A stretch of DNA of 10,788 nt from an uncultured Aquincola sp. (GCA_937883885.1 CAKZXL010000963.1:1-10788), one strand, 5' to 3'; counted from the stretch's first letter, positions 1 to 6,623 are shown. The notes: generated by a model not told the origin, from the sequence alone. Program-made: numbers and translations.

Positions 1-41
1 GCCGGGCCGAGGCGGGCGATGAGGTGTTTGCGCTGGACTGA
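1..41 (+). CDS. possible C-terminal end of a plus-strand gene (partial)
   Basis: Reading from base 3, the frame gives RAEAGDEVFALD and a TGA stop at 39-41. The codons are G/C-rich in third position like the real genes here, and a stop about 20 bases before the convergent sigma-factor gene would be a normal layout. Only 12 codons are visible, so no function can be given, and the frame could be open by chance. Confidence 0.3.
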   Translation, partial: RAEAGDEVFALD

Positions 42-61
42 AACCCGTAACGGTAAACAGA

Positions 62-994
62 TCAGCCCCAACGGGTACCGGGGCCCACCACGATGCGATC
101 CGAAGCCGTCTCGCCGTGGAAGCGGCGCTCCGGGGCGTTCAACACGTCTTCCAGCAGGCTGCCCCAGTCGGCATGCCCGGGCGCGCGGGCCAGCTGCGCC
201 TCGCGCTCGTCCACCAGGTGGTCGAAGGCGCTGGCCGGGGCCGCGCCGCTGCGGTCCACCGCACGCGCGGGCGCATGGCCCATGTGGATGGCGATGCGCC
301 TGCACACCGATGCATACATCTGCGCGATGCGCGAAGGGCTCAGGCTCAGCGAATCGGCCAGTTGCACCGGTGTCATGCCCACGCCCAGGTAGGCGTCGAT
401 CACCTGGCGGTCGGTCTCGGGCAGGCGGGCGAAAAAACGCTCCAGCCGGCGCAGCAGCAGCGCGGTGTCCACCCGCGCTTCCACCTCGTCGCGGCCGGTG
501 GCGGGCTCGCGGTGGGGCGCGGGCGCGTCTTCGTCGTCGTCGCGGCCGCCCAGGCTTTCGGGGCGGGCGCGCAGCGCAGCGTGTTCCAGCTCGGCCACCT
601 CGTCGATGCCCAGCCCGCAGGCTTCGCTCAGTTCGGCCAGCGTGGGGCTGCGGCCGTGCAGCGCAAACCAGCGTTCGCGCGCGATCTCCACCACCTTGAT
701 GCGGCGGCGCTCCCCGCGCGGCAGCACGTCCATGCGCCGCAGCTCGTCCAGCATGGCGCCGCGCACGCGGGCGCGGGCATAGCGCACGAAGGCGGCCCGG
801 CCTTCTTCGGAGTTGGCGTCGCCTTCGTGCCGGAAGCCCAAGGCCGCCTGCGCCACGGCGATCAGGCCCACCTGGATCAGGTCGGCCCGCTCTACGTTGG
901 AAGGCAGCTTGCGCGCCAGCAACGCCGCTTCCTGGCGCACCCACGAGCTGTTGCGCGCGATCAACGCCGATGGCAGTCCGTCCATCGAGATCAT
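62..994 (-). CDS. FliA-type (sigma-28 family) RNA polymerase sigma factor with C-terminal extension
   Basis: This is a sigma-70-family factor of the FliA/WhiG/SigB type, which directs RNA polymerase to alternative promoters; in Proteobacteria FliA drives late flagellar and chemotaxis genes. Numbering from the ATG at 994 (310 aa), region 2 spans about 12-94 and contains YARARVRGAMLDELRRMD, nearly the FliA signature. Region 3 is about 95-144. An acidic Asp/Glu-rich linker follows, then region 4 at about 190-234 with the helix-turn-helix LADSLSLSPSRIAQMYASV. About 70 residues follow region 4, where FliA normally ends. The frame stays open to a TTG at 1057 preceded by GGGGGA, but those codons (TGT GAA TAT TCA CCA) are atypical and the stretch carries palindromes, so I prefer ATG 994 (or 985). 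The divergent linker and tail make it uncertain that this is the housekeeping flagellar FliA rather than a paralogue, so I give no symbol. Confidence 0.85.
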   Translation of the reverse strand: MISMDGLPSALIARNSSWVRQEAALLARKLPSNVERADLIQVGLIAVAQAALGFRHEGDANSEEGRAAFVRYARARVRGAMLDELRRMDVLPRGERRRIKVVEIARERWFALHGRSPTLAELSEACGLGIDEVAELEHAALRARPESLGGRDDDEDAPAPHREPATGRDEVEARVDTALLLRRLERFFARLPETDRQVIDAYLGVGMTPVQLADSLSLSPSRIAQMYASVCRRIAIHMGHAPARAVDRSGAAPASAFDHLVDEREAQLARAPGHADWGSLLEDVLNAPERRFHGETASDRIVVGPGTRWG

Positions 995-1011
995 GCTGCT
1001 GAAGCTGGATG

Positions 1012-1040
1012 GTGAATATTCACAGCCGGTGCTGAGCACC
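1012..1040. promoter_or_regulatory. two adjacent palindromes upstream of the sigma-factor gene
   Basis: GTGAATATTCAC (1012-1023) is a perfect 12-bp palindrome. GGTGC-TGA-GCACC (1028-1040) is a second inverted repeat five bases further upstream. Both lie 18-46 bases before the preferred ATG of the minus-strand sigma gene, in a stretch with poor coding character. They could be an operator pair or 5' leader structure. No known regulator site is recognised, and short palindromes can occur by chance. Confidence 0.3.
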
Positions 1041-1105
1041 TGGTCGACCTGCAGCAAACGACGTTCCCCCGGTTTCAGAATTTTTTACACGAACCGGGCT
1101 ACCTT

Positions 1106-1134
1106 ACGGTAATTCATCACATGTGGTGTGACAA
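1106..1134 (-). promoter_or_regulatory. candidate sigma-70 promoter for the sigma-factor gene, with inverted repeat in the spacer
   Basis: On the minus strand TTGTCA (1134-1129, five of six to TTGACA) is followed after 17 bases by TACCGT (1111-1106, three of six to TATAAT, keeping the TA...T positions). An inverted repeat TCACA-N5-TGTGA (1117-1131) fills the spacer, and TACC-TTAC-GGTA (1100-1111) overlaps the -10. This is the most AT-rich part of the 1058-1231 gap. The -10 match is weak. The predicted leader would be about 105 bases. Confidence 0.25.
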
Positions 1135-1231
1135 AGCGAACTGAACTTCGTGTTAAAGCACCCCGGGTTTTCCTGCAGACGACGGGGCGGGGCGAAAGCA
1201 ATCGCCGGGCCACGAGGGAGGTTTGCGGGCC

Positions 1232-2803
1232 TCAGGTGCGGGCCACCCAGCGGCGCTTGCCGGCGCGCTTGGCCTCGTACAAGGCTTCGTCGGCGCGGCG
1301 CATCAGGTCGGCCACGGTGGCGCCGGCGGCCGGTGCCACCGCGATGCCGACGCTGGCCGACACCGCCTGGCGCACGCCCGGGTAGGGCTCGGACAGCGCA
1401 CGCACCAGCTTCTCGGCCACGATGGCCGCGCCATCGGGCGCGGTGTCGCTCAGCAGCACCACGAACTCGTCGCCGCCCAGGCGCGCCGGCACGTCGGCCG
1501 AGCGCAGGCTGGCGACGATGCGCTGCGCGGCCTGCTTGAGCACCTGGTCGCCCACCGCATGGCCGTGCTGGTCGTTCACCGCCTTGAAGCCGTCCAGGTC
1601 CAGCGCCAGCAGCACGCGGCGCTGGCCGTTGCGCTGGTCGTCGATCAGCTGCCGGTGGGCCAGCGCCTCGAACAGCAGCCGGTTGCTCAAGCCGGTGAGC
1701 GCATCGGTGTGGGCCAGGTGCTGCGCATGGGCCAGCATCTTGGACGCCTGTTCCAGCACGCGGCCCACGGCATCGGCCTCGCGCAGGCCGGTGCGGGGCG
1801 CGGCCACCAGCTCGCCGCGGCCCAGGGCCATGGCCGGGCCGATCAGCCCCTGCACCGACTGCGCCAGCCGCCGGGCCCAGCCCAGCGCCACCAGCATGCC
1901 GATGCCGATGGCCGCCGCCACGCCCAGCGCGGCGATGGCCATGGAGCGGTAGAGCTGGCGCGTGACCTCCGAATGCGGCGCGCCGACGGCCACGCTCCAG
2001 TCGGCCACCATCGAGCGGCTGAAGGCGGTGACCACGTCGAAGCCTTCCTGCGTGCGGCTGTCGAACACGCCTTCGCGCCGGCTGACGATGGCGTCCACCA
2101 GCTCCGGCGGCGCTGCGCTGCCCACGAAGCGCGCGTTGTCCAGCGAACGGGCGATCAAGGTGCCACGGCCATCGACCACCGCCGCCACCCAGCCCTCGGG
2201 CAGGTTGTGGCGGCGCAGCAGGCCGGCCACCCGCGCGGGCGACAGGCCCACCGCCAGCGCCTGCACCACCTTGCCGTCGCGCCACACCGGCACCGCCACC
2301 GACAGCGCATGTTCCTTGCTCACGGTGCTGACGAAGAGGCTGGTCACCGTCATCTCGCCGCGCTCGAACACCCGCGCCAGGTCGGGGCCCATGGTGGCGC
2401 GCGGCAGCGGCGTGCCGTAGGGCTGCAAGGTGTTGAGCAGCTGGCGGCCATCGCGCGTCAGCAGCACGTAGTTGTCCACCAGGCCGACGGCCAGCGTCTG
2501 GCTGGCGCGTTCATGGAAGCGGGCCAGCTGGCCGTCGGCCAGTTCGTGGCTGGTGGCCAGCGATTCCAGCACCGCGCCGATGCGGCCCAGCTCGCGGTCG
2601 ATCTCGGCCACCGCGCCCTGCGCCAGCAGCAGCTCCTGGCGGTAGAGGCGTTCACGCTGCAGGCCGTAGTCGTGCACCAGCAGCAGGCCGGCCGCGATGG
2701 CGGCGGGCATCACGCAGGCGGCCACCAGCGCCGTCAGCATCATGCGGATGGACCAGGTGGACGTGGGCGACGTCATCGGGGGCAGCACCTGCCTGTCATC
2801 CAC
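1232..2803 (-). CDS. membrane-bound diguanylate cyclase (GGDEF) with periplasmic Cache-like sensor and HAMP-like linker
   Basis: The enzyme is predicted to make cyclic di-GMP from two GTP at the inner membrane in response to a periplasmic signal. In the 523-aa reading, a transmembrane helix lies at about 20-43, a periplasmic sensor at about 44-286 (Cache-like, with a DGKVVQALAVGLSP-type strand), a second helix at about 287-310, a HAMP-like linker at about 311-360 and the GGDEF domain at about 363-523. The domain shows HTDALTGLSNR, LDLDGFKAVND and RSADVPARLGGDEF: the GGDEF active site (443-447) and the inhibitory RxxD I-site (434-437) are both intact, so an active, product-inhibited enzyme is expected. 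There is no EAL domain. The GTG at 2803 lacks a good ribosome binding site; ATG 2776 (residue 10) is an alternative. A strong Shine-Dalgarno site instead serves a short leader ORF. It is divergent from the DUF2789 gene and upstream of the sigma gene on the same strand. Confidence 0.9.
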   Translation of the reverse strand: MDDRQVLPPMTSPTSTWSIRMMLTALVAACVMPAAIAAGLLLVHDYGLQRERLYRQELLLAQGAVAEIDRELGRIGAVLESLATSHELADGQLARFHERASQTLAVGLVDNYVLLTRDGRQLLNTLQPYGTPLPRATMGPDLARVFERGEMTVTSLFVSTVSKEHALSVAVPVWRDGKVVQALAVGLSPARVAGLLRRHNLPEGWVAAVVDGRGTLIARSLDNARFVGSAAPPELVDAIVSRREGVFDSRTQEGFDVVTAFSRSMVADWSVAVGAPHSEVTRQLYRSMAIAALGVAAAIGIGMLVALGWARRLAQSVQGLIGPAMALGRGELVAAPRTGLREADAVGRVLEQASKMLAHAQHLAHTDALTGLSNRLLFEALAHRQLIDDQRNGQRRVLLALDLDGFKAVNDQHGHAVGDQVLKQAAQRIVASLRSADVPARLGGDEFVVLLSDTAPDGAAIVAEKLVRALSEPYPGVRQAVSASVGIAVAPAAGATVADLMRRADEALYEAKRAGKRRWVART

Positions 2804-2819
2804 GTTGGGTCCACCGCAT
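2796..2819 (-). CDS. seven-codon leader ORF preceding the diguanylate cyclase
   Basis: On the minus strand GGAGG (2829-2825) sits 5 bases before an ATG at 2819, the best ribosome binding site near the cyclase start. The ORF reads MRWTQRG and stops with TGA at 2798-2796, inside the second and third codons of the GTG-started cyclase frame (GTG at 2803-2801). The layout fits translational coupling, where ribosomes finish the leader and restart at GTG 2803 or ATG 2776. A sequencing indel that split an N-terminus could give the same picture. No function is known for the peptide. Confidence 0.35.
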   Translation of the reverse strand: MRWTQRG

Positions 2820-2953
2820 CGATTCCTCCGGGCCAGCGTCGCGTCAGACGGTATTGTGTGCTGCCCCGCCGCTGCGCTGACGCGCTTGTCCTACAGCCGC
2901 CGGCCGGCAGGGCTGGTAGCGTGCGGGCCATCCAACATCAAGAGGAGTGGCGC

Positions 2954-3184
2954 ATGGACGCACCGGTGCACGACCTGGGCGAGTTGTTCAGCCAGCTGGG
3001 CCTGCCCGATGGTCAGCAGGAGATCGAGCAATTCATCGCCACCCATCGGGGCCTGCCGCCCGACATGCTGCTGAGCGACGCGCCCTTCTGGACGCCCGCG
3101 CAGGCGCAGTTCCTGAAGGAAGAGTGGCGCGAGGACGCCGACTGGGCACCGCTGGTCGACCAGCTGAACCTGCGGCTGCGTTGA
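2954..3184 (+). CDS. DUF2789 family small protein
   Basis: A 76-aa acidic soluble protein with no signal peptide or membrane segment. The pattern LGELFSQLGLP, then FIATHRGLP, APFWTPAQAQFLKEEW and DADWAPLVDQLN matches my memory of the DUF2789 family, small proteobacterial proteins of about this length with no established function. The ATG at 2954 has GAGGAG (2942-2947) six bases upstream, an excellent ribosome binding site, so this start is favoured although the frame is open far upstream. Its TGA (3182-3184) overlaps the TTG start of the TPR-methyltransferase gene, indicating one operon with coupled translation. It is divergent from the diguanylate cyclase across about 150 bases that must hold both promoters, though I see no clear -35/-10 pair there. 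Confidence 0.8.
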   Translation: MDAPVHDLGELFSQLGLPDGQQEIEQFIATHRGLPPDMLLSDAPFWTPAQAQFLKEEWREDADWAPLVDQLNLRLR

Positions 3185-4524
3185 GCCCCACGCCCGGCAG
3201 CGAGGCCGCGCTCGCGGCGGCCCGCACGCTGTTCCTCGAAGGCGTGGCCCACCATGAGGCGGGCCGTTTCGCGGAAGCGGCCGAGCGCTTCGAAGCCGCG
3301 CTGGCACTGGCGCCGGGCCGGGTGTCGGTGCTGATCAACCTGGGCGCCGCGCGCCTGAAGCTGGGCCAGCGTGAAGCCGCCATCCAGGCGCTGGACATGG
3401 CGCTGGCCGCCGAACCCCAGCATGCCGATGCCTGGACGCACCGCGGCCTGGCCGCGGGCGAGCTGGGCCGCCATGAAGAAGCGCTGGCCAACTTCGAGCG
3501 GGCGCTGGCGCTGGATGCACGCAGCGGCAGCGCCCAGTTCTACCGCGCGTTGAGCCTGGGCCACCTGCGCCGCCATGCCGAGGCGCTGGCGGTGCTGGAA
3601 CGCCTGCTCGACCACCAGCCGCAACGCGCCCCGGCCTGGCTGCTGCGCGCCCAGACGCTGCAGATGCTGGACCGCCATGCCGAAGCCCTGCCCTGCTACC
3701 GCAGGGCGGTGGCGGCCGACCCTGACCTGGGCGCGGCCTGGAGCCAGCTGGGCCAGCTGCTGAAAGACCTGGGCCAGCGCGACGAGGCGCGGGCCGCCTT
3801 CGAGCGTGCGCTGGCGCTGGGCGACGATGCCGACACCAACCGCTATTTCCTGGCGGCGCTGGGCCACGCACCGGCCCCGCAGTCGGCACCCGCCCACTAC
3901 GTGCGCGCGCTGTTCGACGGCTACGCCGACGACTTCGAGCCGCACCTGCTGAACGTGCTGCACTACCGCGCGCATGAACACGTGGCCGATGCCGCCCGGG
4001 CCGCCTGGCAGGCCGGCCAGCCGCCGGGCGCCGTGCCCGACTGGGCGCTGGACTTGGGCTGCGGCACCGGCCTGTGCGGCGCGCGGCTGAAGCCGCCGGC
4101 CCGCCACCTGGAAGGCGTGGACCTGTCGCAGACCATGATCGACGCCGCCCGCGCCCGCGGCGTGTACGACACGCTGGCCCATGCCGACGTGGTGCAGCAC
4201 CTGCAGGCCAGCGCCCGCCACTACGAACTGGTGGTGGCGGCTGACACCTTCATCTACCTGGGCGATCTGGGCCCGCTGTTCGCGGCGCTGCGGCCCCGGC
4301 TGCGGCCGGGCGCGGTGCTGGCGTTTTCGGTGGAAACCGCAGACGACGGTGCCGACTATCGCCTCAATGCCCAGCTGCGTTATGCGCACAGCCTGGCCTA
4401 TCTGCAGCGGCTGGCCGCGTTGCATGGGCTGGCGGTGGCCAGCACCAGCCCTTGCGTGCTGCGCGAAGAGCAGCGCCAGCCGGTGCGCGGCTGCATCGTC
4501 GCCCTGCGCGCACCCCTAGCGTGA
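3181..4524 (+). CDS. TPR-repeat protein fused to a class I SAM-dependent methyltransferase
   Basis: A predicted 447-aa cytoplasmic protein. Residues about 13-216 form six tandem tetratricopeptide repeats, recognisable by repeating LG...EA...F..AL.L.P patterns, probably a protein- or peptide-binding solenoid. A linker YVRALFDGYADDFEPHLLN (about 240-258), typical of this TPR-methyltransferase group, leads to a class I methyltransferase fold. Motif I is LDLGCGTG (290-297), an acidic residue follows in GVDLS (312-316), and VVAADTFIYL is motif IV-like (351-360). The substrate is unknown; the repeats suggest a protein target. The TTG start at 3181 overlaps the DUF2789 stop as TTGA and has no separate ribosome binding site, so reinitiation from the upstream gene is likely. 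No in-frame ATG lies near the N-terminus, and the first repeat begins about 12 residues in, which supports this start. Some databases may label such proteins as biotin-pathway-like methyltransferases, which I would not adopt. Confidence 0.85.
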   Translation: MSPTPGSEAALAAARTLFLEGVAHHEAGRFAEAAERFEAALALAPGRVSVLINLGAARLKLGQREAAIQALDMALAAEPQHADAWTHRGLAAGELGRHEEALANFERALALDARSGSAQFYRALSLGHLRRHAEALAVLERLLDHQPQRAPAWLLRAQTLQMLDRHAEALPCYRRAVAADPDLGAAWSQLGQLLKDLGQRDEARAAFERALALGDDADTNRYFLAALGHAPAPQSAPAHYVRALFDGYADDFEPHLLNVLHYRAHEHVADAARAAWQAGQPPGAVPDWALDLGCGTGLCGARLKPPARHLEGVDLSQTMIDAARARGVYDTLAHADVVQHLQASARHYELVVAADTFIYLGDLGPLFAALRPRLRPGAVLAFSVETADDGADYRLNAQLRYAHSLAYLQRLAALHGLAVASTSPCVLREEQRQPVRGCIVALRAPLA

Positions 4525-4554
4525 ACAACCGCACACACCGGCGTTGAATCTGCG

Positions 4555-4580
4555 TATTTGCGATTCCGAAATCGCAAATA
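4555..4580. promoter_or_regulatory. perfect 11-bp inverted repeat abutting the start codon of the DUF1444-like gene
   Basis: Arms TATTTGCGATT (4555-4565) and AATCGCAAATA (4570-4580) are perfectly complementary around the 4-base centre CCGA. The last base is the A of the ATG start. The element is far more AT-rich than its surroundings and is followed by no T-run, so it is not a standard intrinsic terminator for the gene ending at 4524. It could be an operator for a dimeric repressor, or an RNA hairpin hiding the start codon. I recognise no known regulator consensus. Confidence 0.6.
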
Positions 4581-5842
4581 TGAAACTCCTCGACACCTTG
4601 TTCGGCCGCCCCACCCTGCCCCGGTTCCTGGAAGCCGCCGGCCGCTGGCTACGCCAGCGGGGCATCACTCGCTTCGACGTCGAGCCGGTGCTGATGCTGC
4701 TCAACATCCACATGCCCGACGGCGGCCATCACCGCATCCAGCTCGGGCGGCTGTGGCCGCAGTGGCAAGCGGCGCCGCGGCGCCAACGCCCAGGCCTGCT
4801 GCACGACTACCTGCACGGGCTGCTGACCACCGGCCTGGCGCTGCCCACCGACTACGCCAGCGCACGCCCCCACCTGCGGCCGGTGCTGCGCACCCGGGAG
4901 CAGCTGGCCGCCGCCCTGCAAAACGCGGCGGCGCAGGTCCCCGAGGCCCGGCAGGTGTTGGTGCACCGGCCTTGGCAGGGCGAGCTGTCGGTGGCGATGG
5001 TGATCGACCAGCCGACCACGATGGCCTATGTGCAGCAGAGCCTGCTGGACGCCTGGGGCGTGCCGTGGGAGCAGGCCTGGGACGACGCCCTCGACAACCT
5101 GCGCAACGAGTCGACGAACGGCCGCTGGCAGGAGCTGGTGCCGGGCGTGTGGCGTGGCCACTGGGGCGATGTCTACGACAGCTCGCGCGTGCTGCTGCCC
5201 GAGGTGATCCACCGCGGCCCGGCGCGCCAGCCGCTGGTGATGGTGCCTTTCCGCGAGGCGCTGCTGCTGAGCTCGGCCGACCAGCCGCAGGGCCCGCAGG
5301 CGATGCTGGCCTGGGCGCTGGGGCAGCTGGACGGCCCGTTGCGCTGGCTGTCGCCCGAGCTGCTGCAGCTGCAGGCGCAGGCCTGGCAGCCCCAGGAGGC
5401 GAGCAGCGACGCCACACCCCTGCAGGCGATGCTGCGGCTGCGCTATCGGGTGGCGGCCTACGAAGTTCAACAGGCGGCGCTGGTCCAGGCACTGCCCGGG
5501 CTGCACGTGGCGGGCTGCCGCGTGGCGCAGGCGCGGGACGGCACGCTGGTGAACTACACCACCTGGGGCGACGGCCAGGACACCTTGCTGCCCGAGGCCG
5601 ACAACGTGCTGCTGATGTGGCAGGAAGCGGGCGAAGCCCGTCTGCTGTCGCTGCCCTGGGCCAGCCTGCAGGCTCACTTCGCCGACCTGCTGGAGCCCAC
5701 GACCGACCAGCCGCCGCGCTACCGCGCGCGCCACTTTCCCGATGCGGCGCGGCTGGCCGAGGTGTCGCAGGCCACCGCCACCGCCACCGCCGGCACCGTC
5801 ACGCGACCGCCTACGCTGCGCCTTGGTGGATCTGCCGGCTGA
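4580..5842 (+). CDS. DUF1444 (YtpQ)-like protein of unknown function
   Basis: A predicted 420-aa soluble protein, with no signal peptide or membrane helix. About 28-235 resembles the DUF1444/YtpQ family: ELSVAMVIDQP, the DNLRNES segment, GDVYDSSRVLLPEVI (compare YDASRIL in Bacillus YtpQ) and VPFREALLLSSAD (compare VPHQDVLIL), from memory rather than a search. It is longer than YtpQ (roughly 270 aa); about 280-385 looks like an extra domain, and the last 25 residues are a low-complexity Ala/Thr tail. The function of the family is unknown. I chose ATG 4580 because MKLLDTLFGRPTLPRFLEAA begins a plausible helix. The upstream TTG at 4544 would force the inverted repeat into the coding region. Neither start has a Shine-Dalgarno site. 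The 3' end overlaps the convergent IclR gene by 32 bases. Confidence 0.7.
   Translation: MKLLDTLFGRPTLPRFLEAAGRWLRQRGITRFDVEPVLMLLNIHMPDGGHHRIQLGRLWPQWQAAPRRQRPGLLHDYLHGLLTTGLALPTDYASARPHLRPVLRTREQLAAALQNAAAQVPEARQVLVHRPWQGELSVAMVIDQPTTMAYVQQSLLDAWGVPWEQAWDDALDNLRNESTNGRWQELVPGVWRGHWGDVYDSSRVLLPEVIHRGPARQPLVMVPFREALLLSSADQPQGPQAMLAWALGQLDGPLRWLSPELLQLQAQAWQPQEASSDATPLQAMLRLRYRVAAYEVQQAALVQALPGLHVAGCRVAQARDGTLVNYTTWGDGQDTLLPEADNVLLMWQEAGEARLLSLPWASLQAHFADLLEPTTDQPPRYRARHFPDAARLAEVSQATATATAGTVTRPPTLRLGGSAG
5771..5788. repeat. three tandem GCCACC hexamers in the DUF1444-like tail
   Basis: GCCACC occurs three times in succession and codes for Ala-Thr-Ala-Thr-Ala-Thr near the C-terminus of the DUF1444-like protein. 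Copy-number change would add or remove two residues without shifting the frame. It is just inside the 3' end, 23 bases before the stop codon of the opposing IclR gene. Confidence 0.5.
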
Positions 5843-6617
5843 TCTGCGCCGAGGCCCGCACCAGCCGCGGCCCCAGCCGCAGCAGCAGCTCATGCGCCAG
5901 GTAGCTGCTGGGCCCGCCGATGGTCAAGGCCAGTGGCGGCCGACCATCGCCCACTTCCACCGGCACGCCGATGGCGCTGATGTCGCGCTGCCAGTCCTGC
6001 TCCGACAGCACGTAGCCGTGCGCGGCATGCTGGGCCAGCGCCAGCTCGATGGCGCGGCGCTGGCGCGGCCAGTCGCGCGGTTGGGCCTGCTGCAGCTGGG
6101 TGCACAGCGCCTCGCGCTCGGCCTCGGGCAAGGCCACCAGCAAAGCCCGGCCCATCGCGGTGTCGGGCAGCGGCAGGCGTGCGCCCACGTCCAGCCCCAG
6201 CGTCAGCCGTCCGGCGCCGCGGCAGTGGGCCACGTACACCATCTGCAGCTGGTGGCGCAGGCCCATGGACACCGCGGCTTCCACCTCGTCGGCCAGCGCC
6301 TGCATCACCGGCCGCGCGATGCGGGCGATGTCGAAGTTGCTGAGCATGCTGAAACCCAGCGCCAGCACGCCGCCGGCCAGCGCATAGTGACCGCTGTCGG
6401 CCTGGTGGCGCAGGTAACCCAGGTGCACCAGCGTGAAGGTGAGCCGCGAGACCGTGGCCTGCGGCAGCCCGGTGCGGCGGGCGATTTCCTGGTGCGACAG
6501 CCAGCGGTCCTGCGGCTTGAAGCAGCGCAGCACCTCTAGCCCGCGGGCCAGCGCGGTGACGTAGCGGCGGTCTTCCTTCGCGGGGGTGCTGCTGTCGGTC
6601 TGGCGCTGGCGGCTCAT
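5811..6617 (-). CDS. IclR family transcriptional regulator
   Basis: A 268-aa DNA-binding regulator of normal IclR length. The N-terminal winged helix-turn-helix lies at about 18-80, with RGLEVLRCF followed by LSHQEIARRTGLPQATVSRL (recognition helix about 51-60) and wing residues near HYAL. The C-terminal GAF-like effector domain is about 95-262, including LPDTAMGRALL and the closing SAIGVPV segment usual for the family. IclR proteins act as dimers or tetramers, often autorepress, and sense small carboxylates or aromatic acids. It is divergent from the DUF6351-Bug pair with 217 bases between the coding regions, and a palindrome 10 bases before its ATG closely matches one before the divergent gene, so control of both is likely. 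No Shine-Dalgarno site precedes the ATG at 6617, and a TAATAT lies six bases upstream, so the mRNA may be leaderless. The 3' end overlaps the convergent DUF1444-like gene. Confidence 0.92.
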   Translation of the reverse strand: MSRQRQTDSSTPAKEDRRYVTALARGLEVLRCFKPQDRWLSHQEIARRTGLPQATVSRLTFTLVHLGYLRHQADSGHYALAGGVLALGFSMLSNFDIARIARPVMQALADEVEAAVSMGLRHQLQMVYVAHCRGAGRLTLGLDVGARLPLPDTAMGRALLVALPEAEREALCTQLQQAQPRDWPRQRRAIELALAQHAAHGYVLSEQDWQRDISAIGVPVEVGDGRPPLALTIGGPSSYLAHELLLRLGPRLVRASAQISRQIHQGAA

Positions 6618-6623
6618 GCGGCC

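Noticed and set aside
1117..1131. TCACA-N5-TGTGA inverted repeat as a CRP/FNR-family site
   Set aside because: The half-sites are in the opposite order to the CRP consensus (TGTGA-N6-TCACA) and the spacing differs, so I list it only as an unassigned repeat within a candidate promoter.
1191..1206. Small stem GGCGA-N6-TCGCC downstream of the cyclase as a terminator
   Set aside because: Only a 5-bp stem with no T-run on the minus strand, expected by chance in DNA this rich in GC.
1223..2953. Long plus-strand open frame opposite the diguanylate cyclase that continues into the DUF2789 frame
   Set aside because: The part before 2954 is a His/Gln-rich antisense shadow of the cyclase. A strong ribosome binding site and the family match place the DUF2789 start at 2954.
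3013..4425. Minus-strand open frame opposite the TPR-methyltransferase
   Set aside because: A Gln/Arg/Val-rich shadow without domains. The plus strand encodes clear TPR repeats and a SAM-binding motif.
4555..4580. The inverted repeat as an intrinsic terminator of the TPR-methyltransferase gene
   Set aside because: No T-run follows, the stem is AT-rich, and the following bases are the next gene's start codon.
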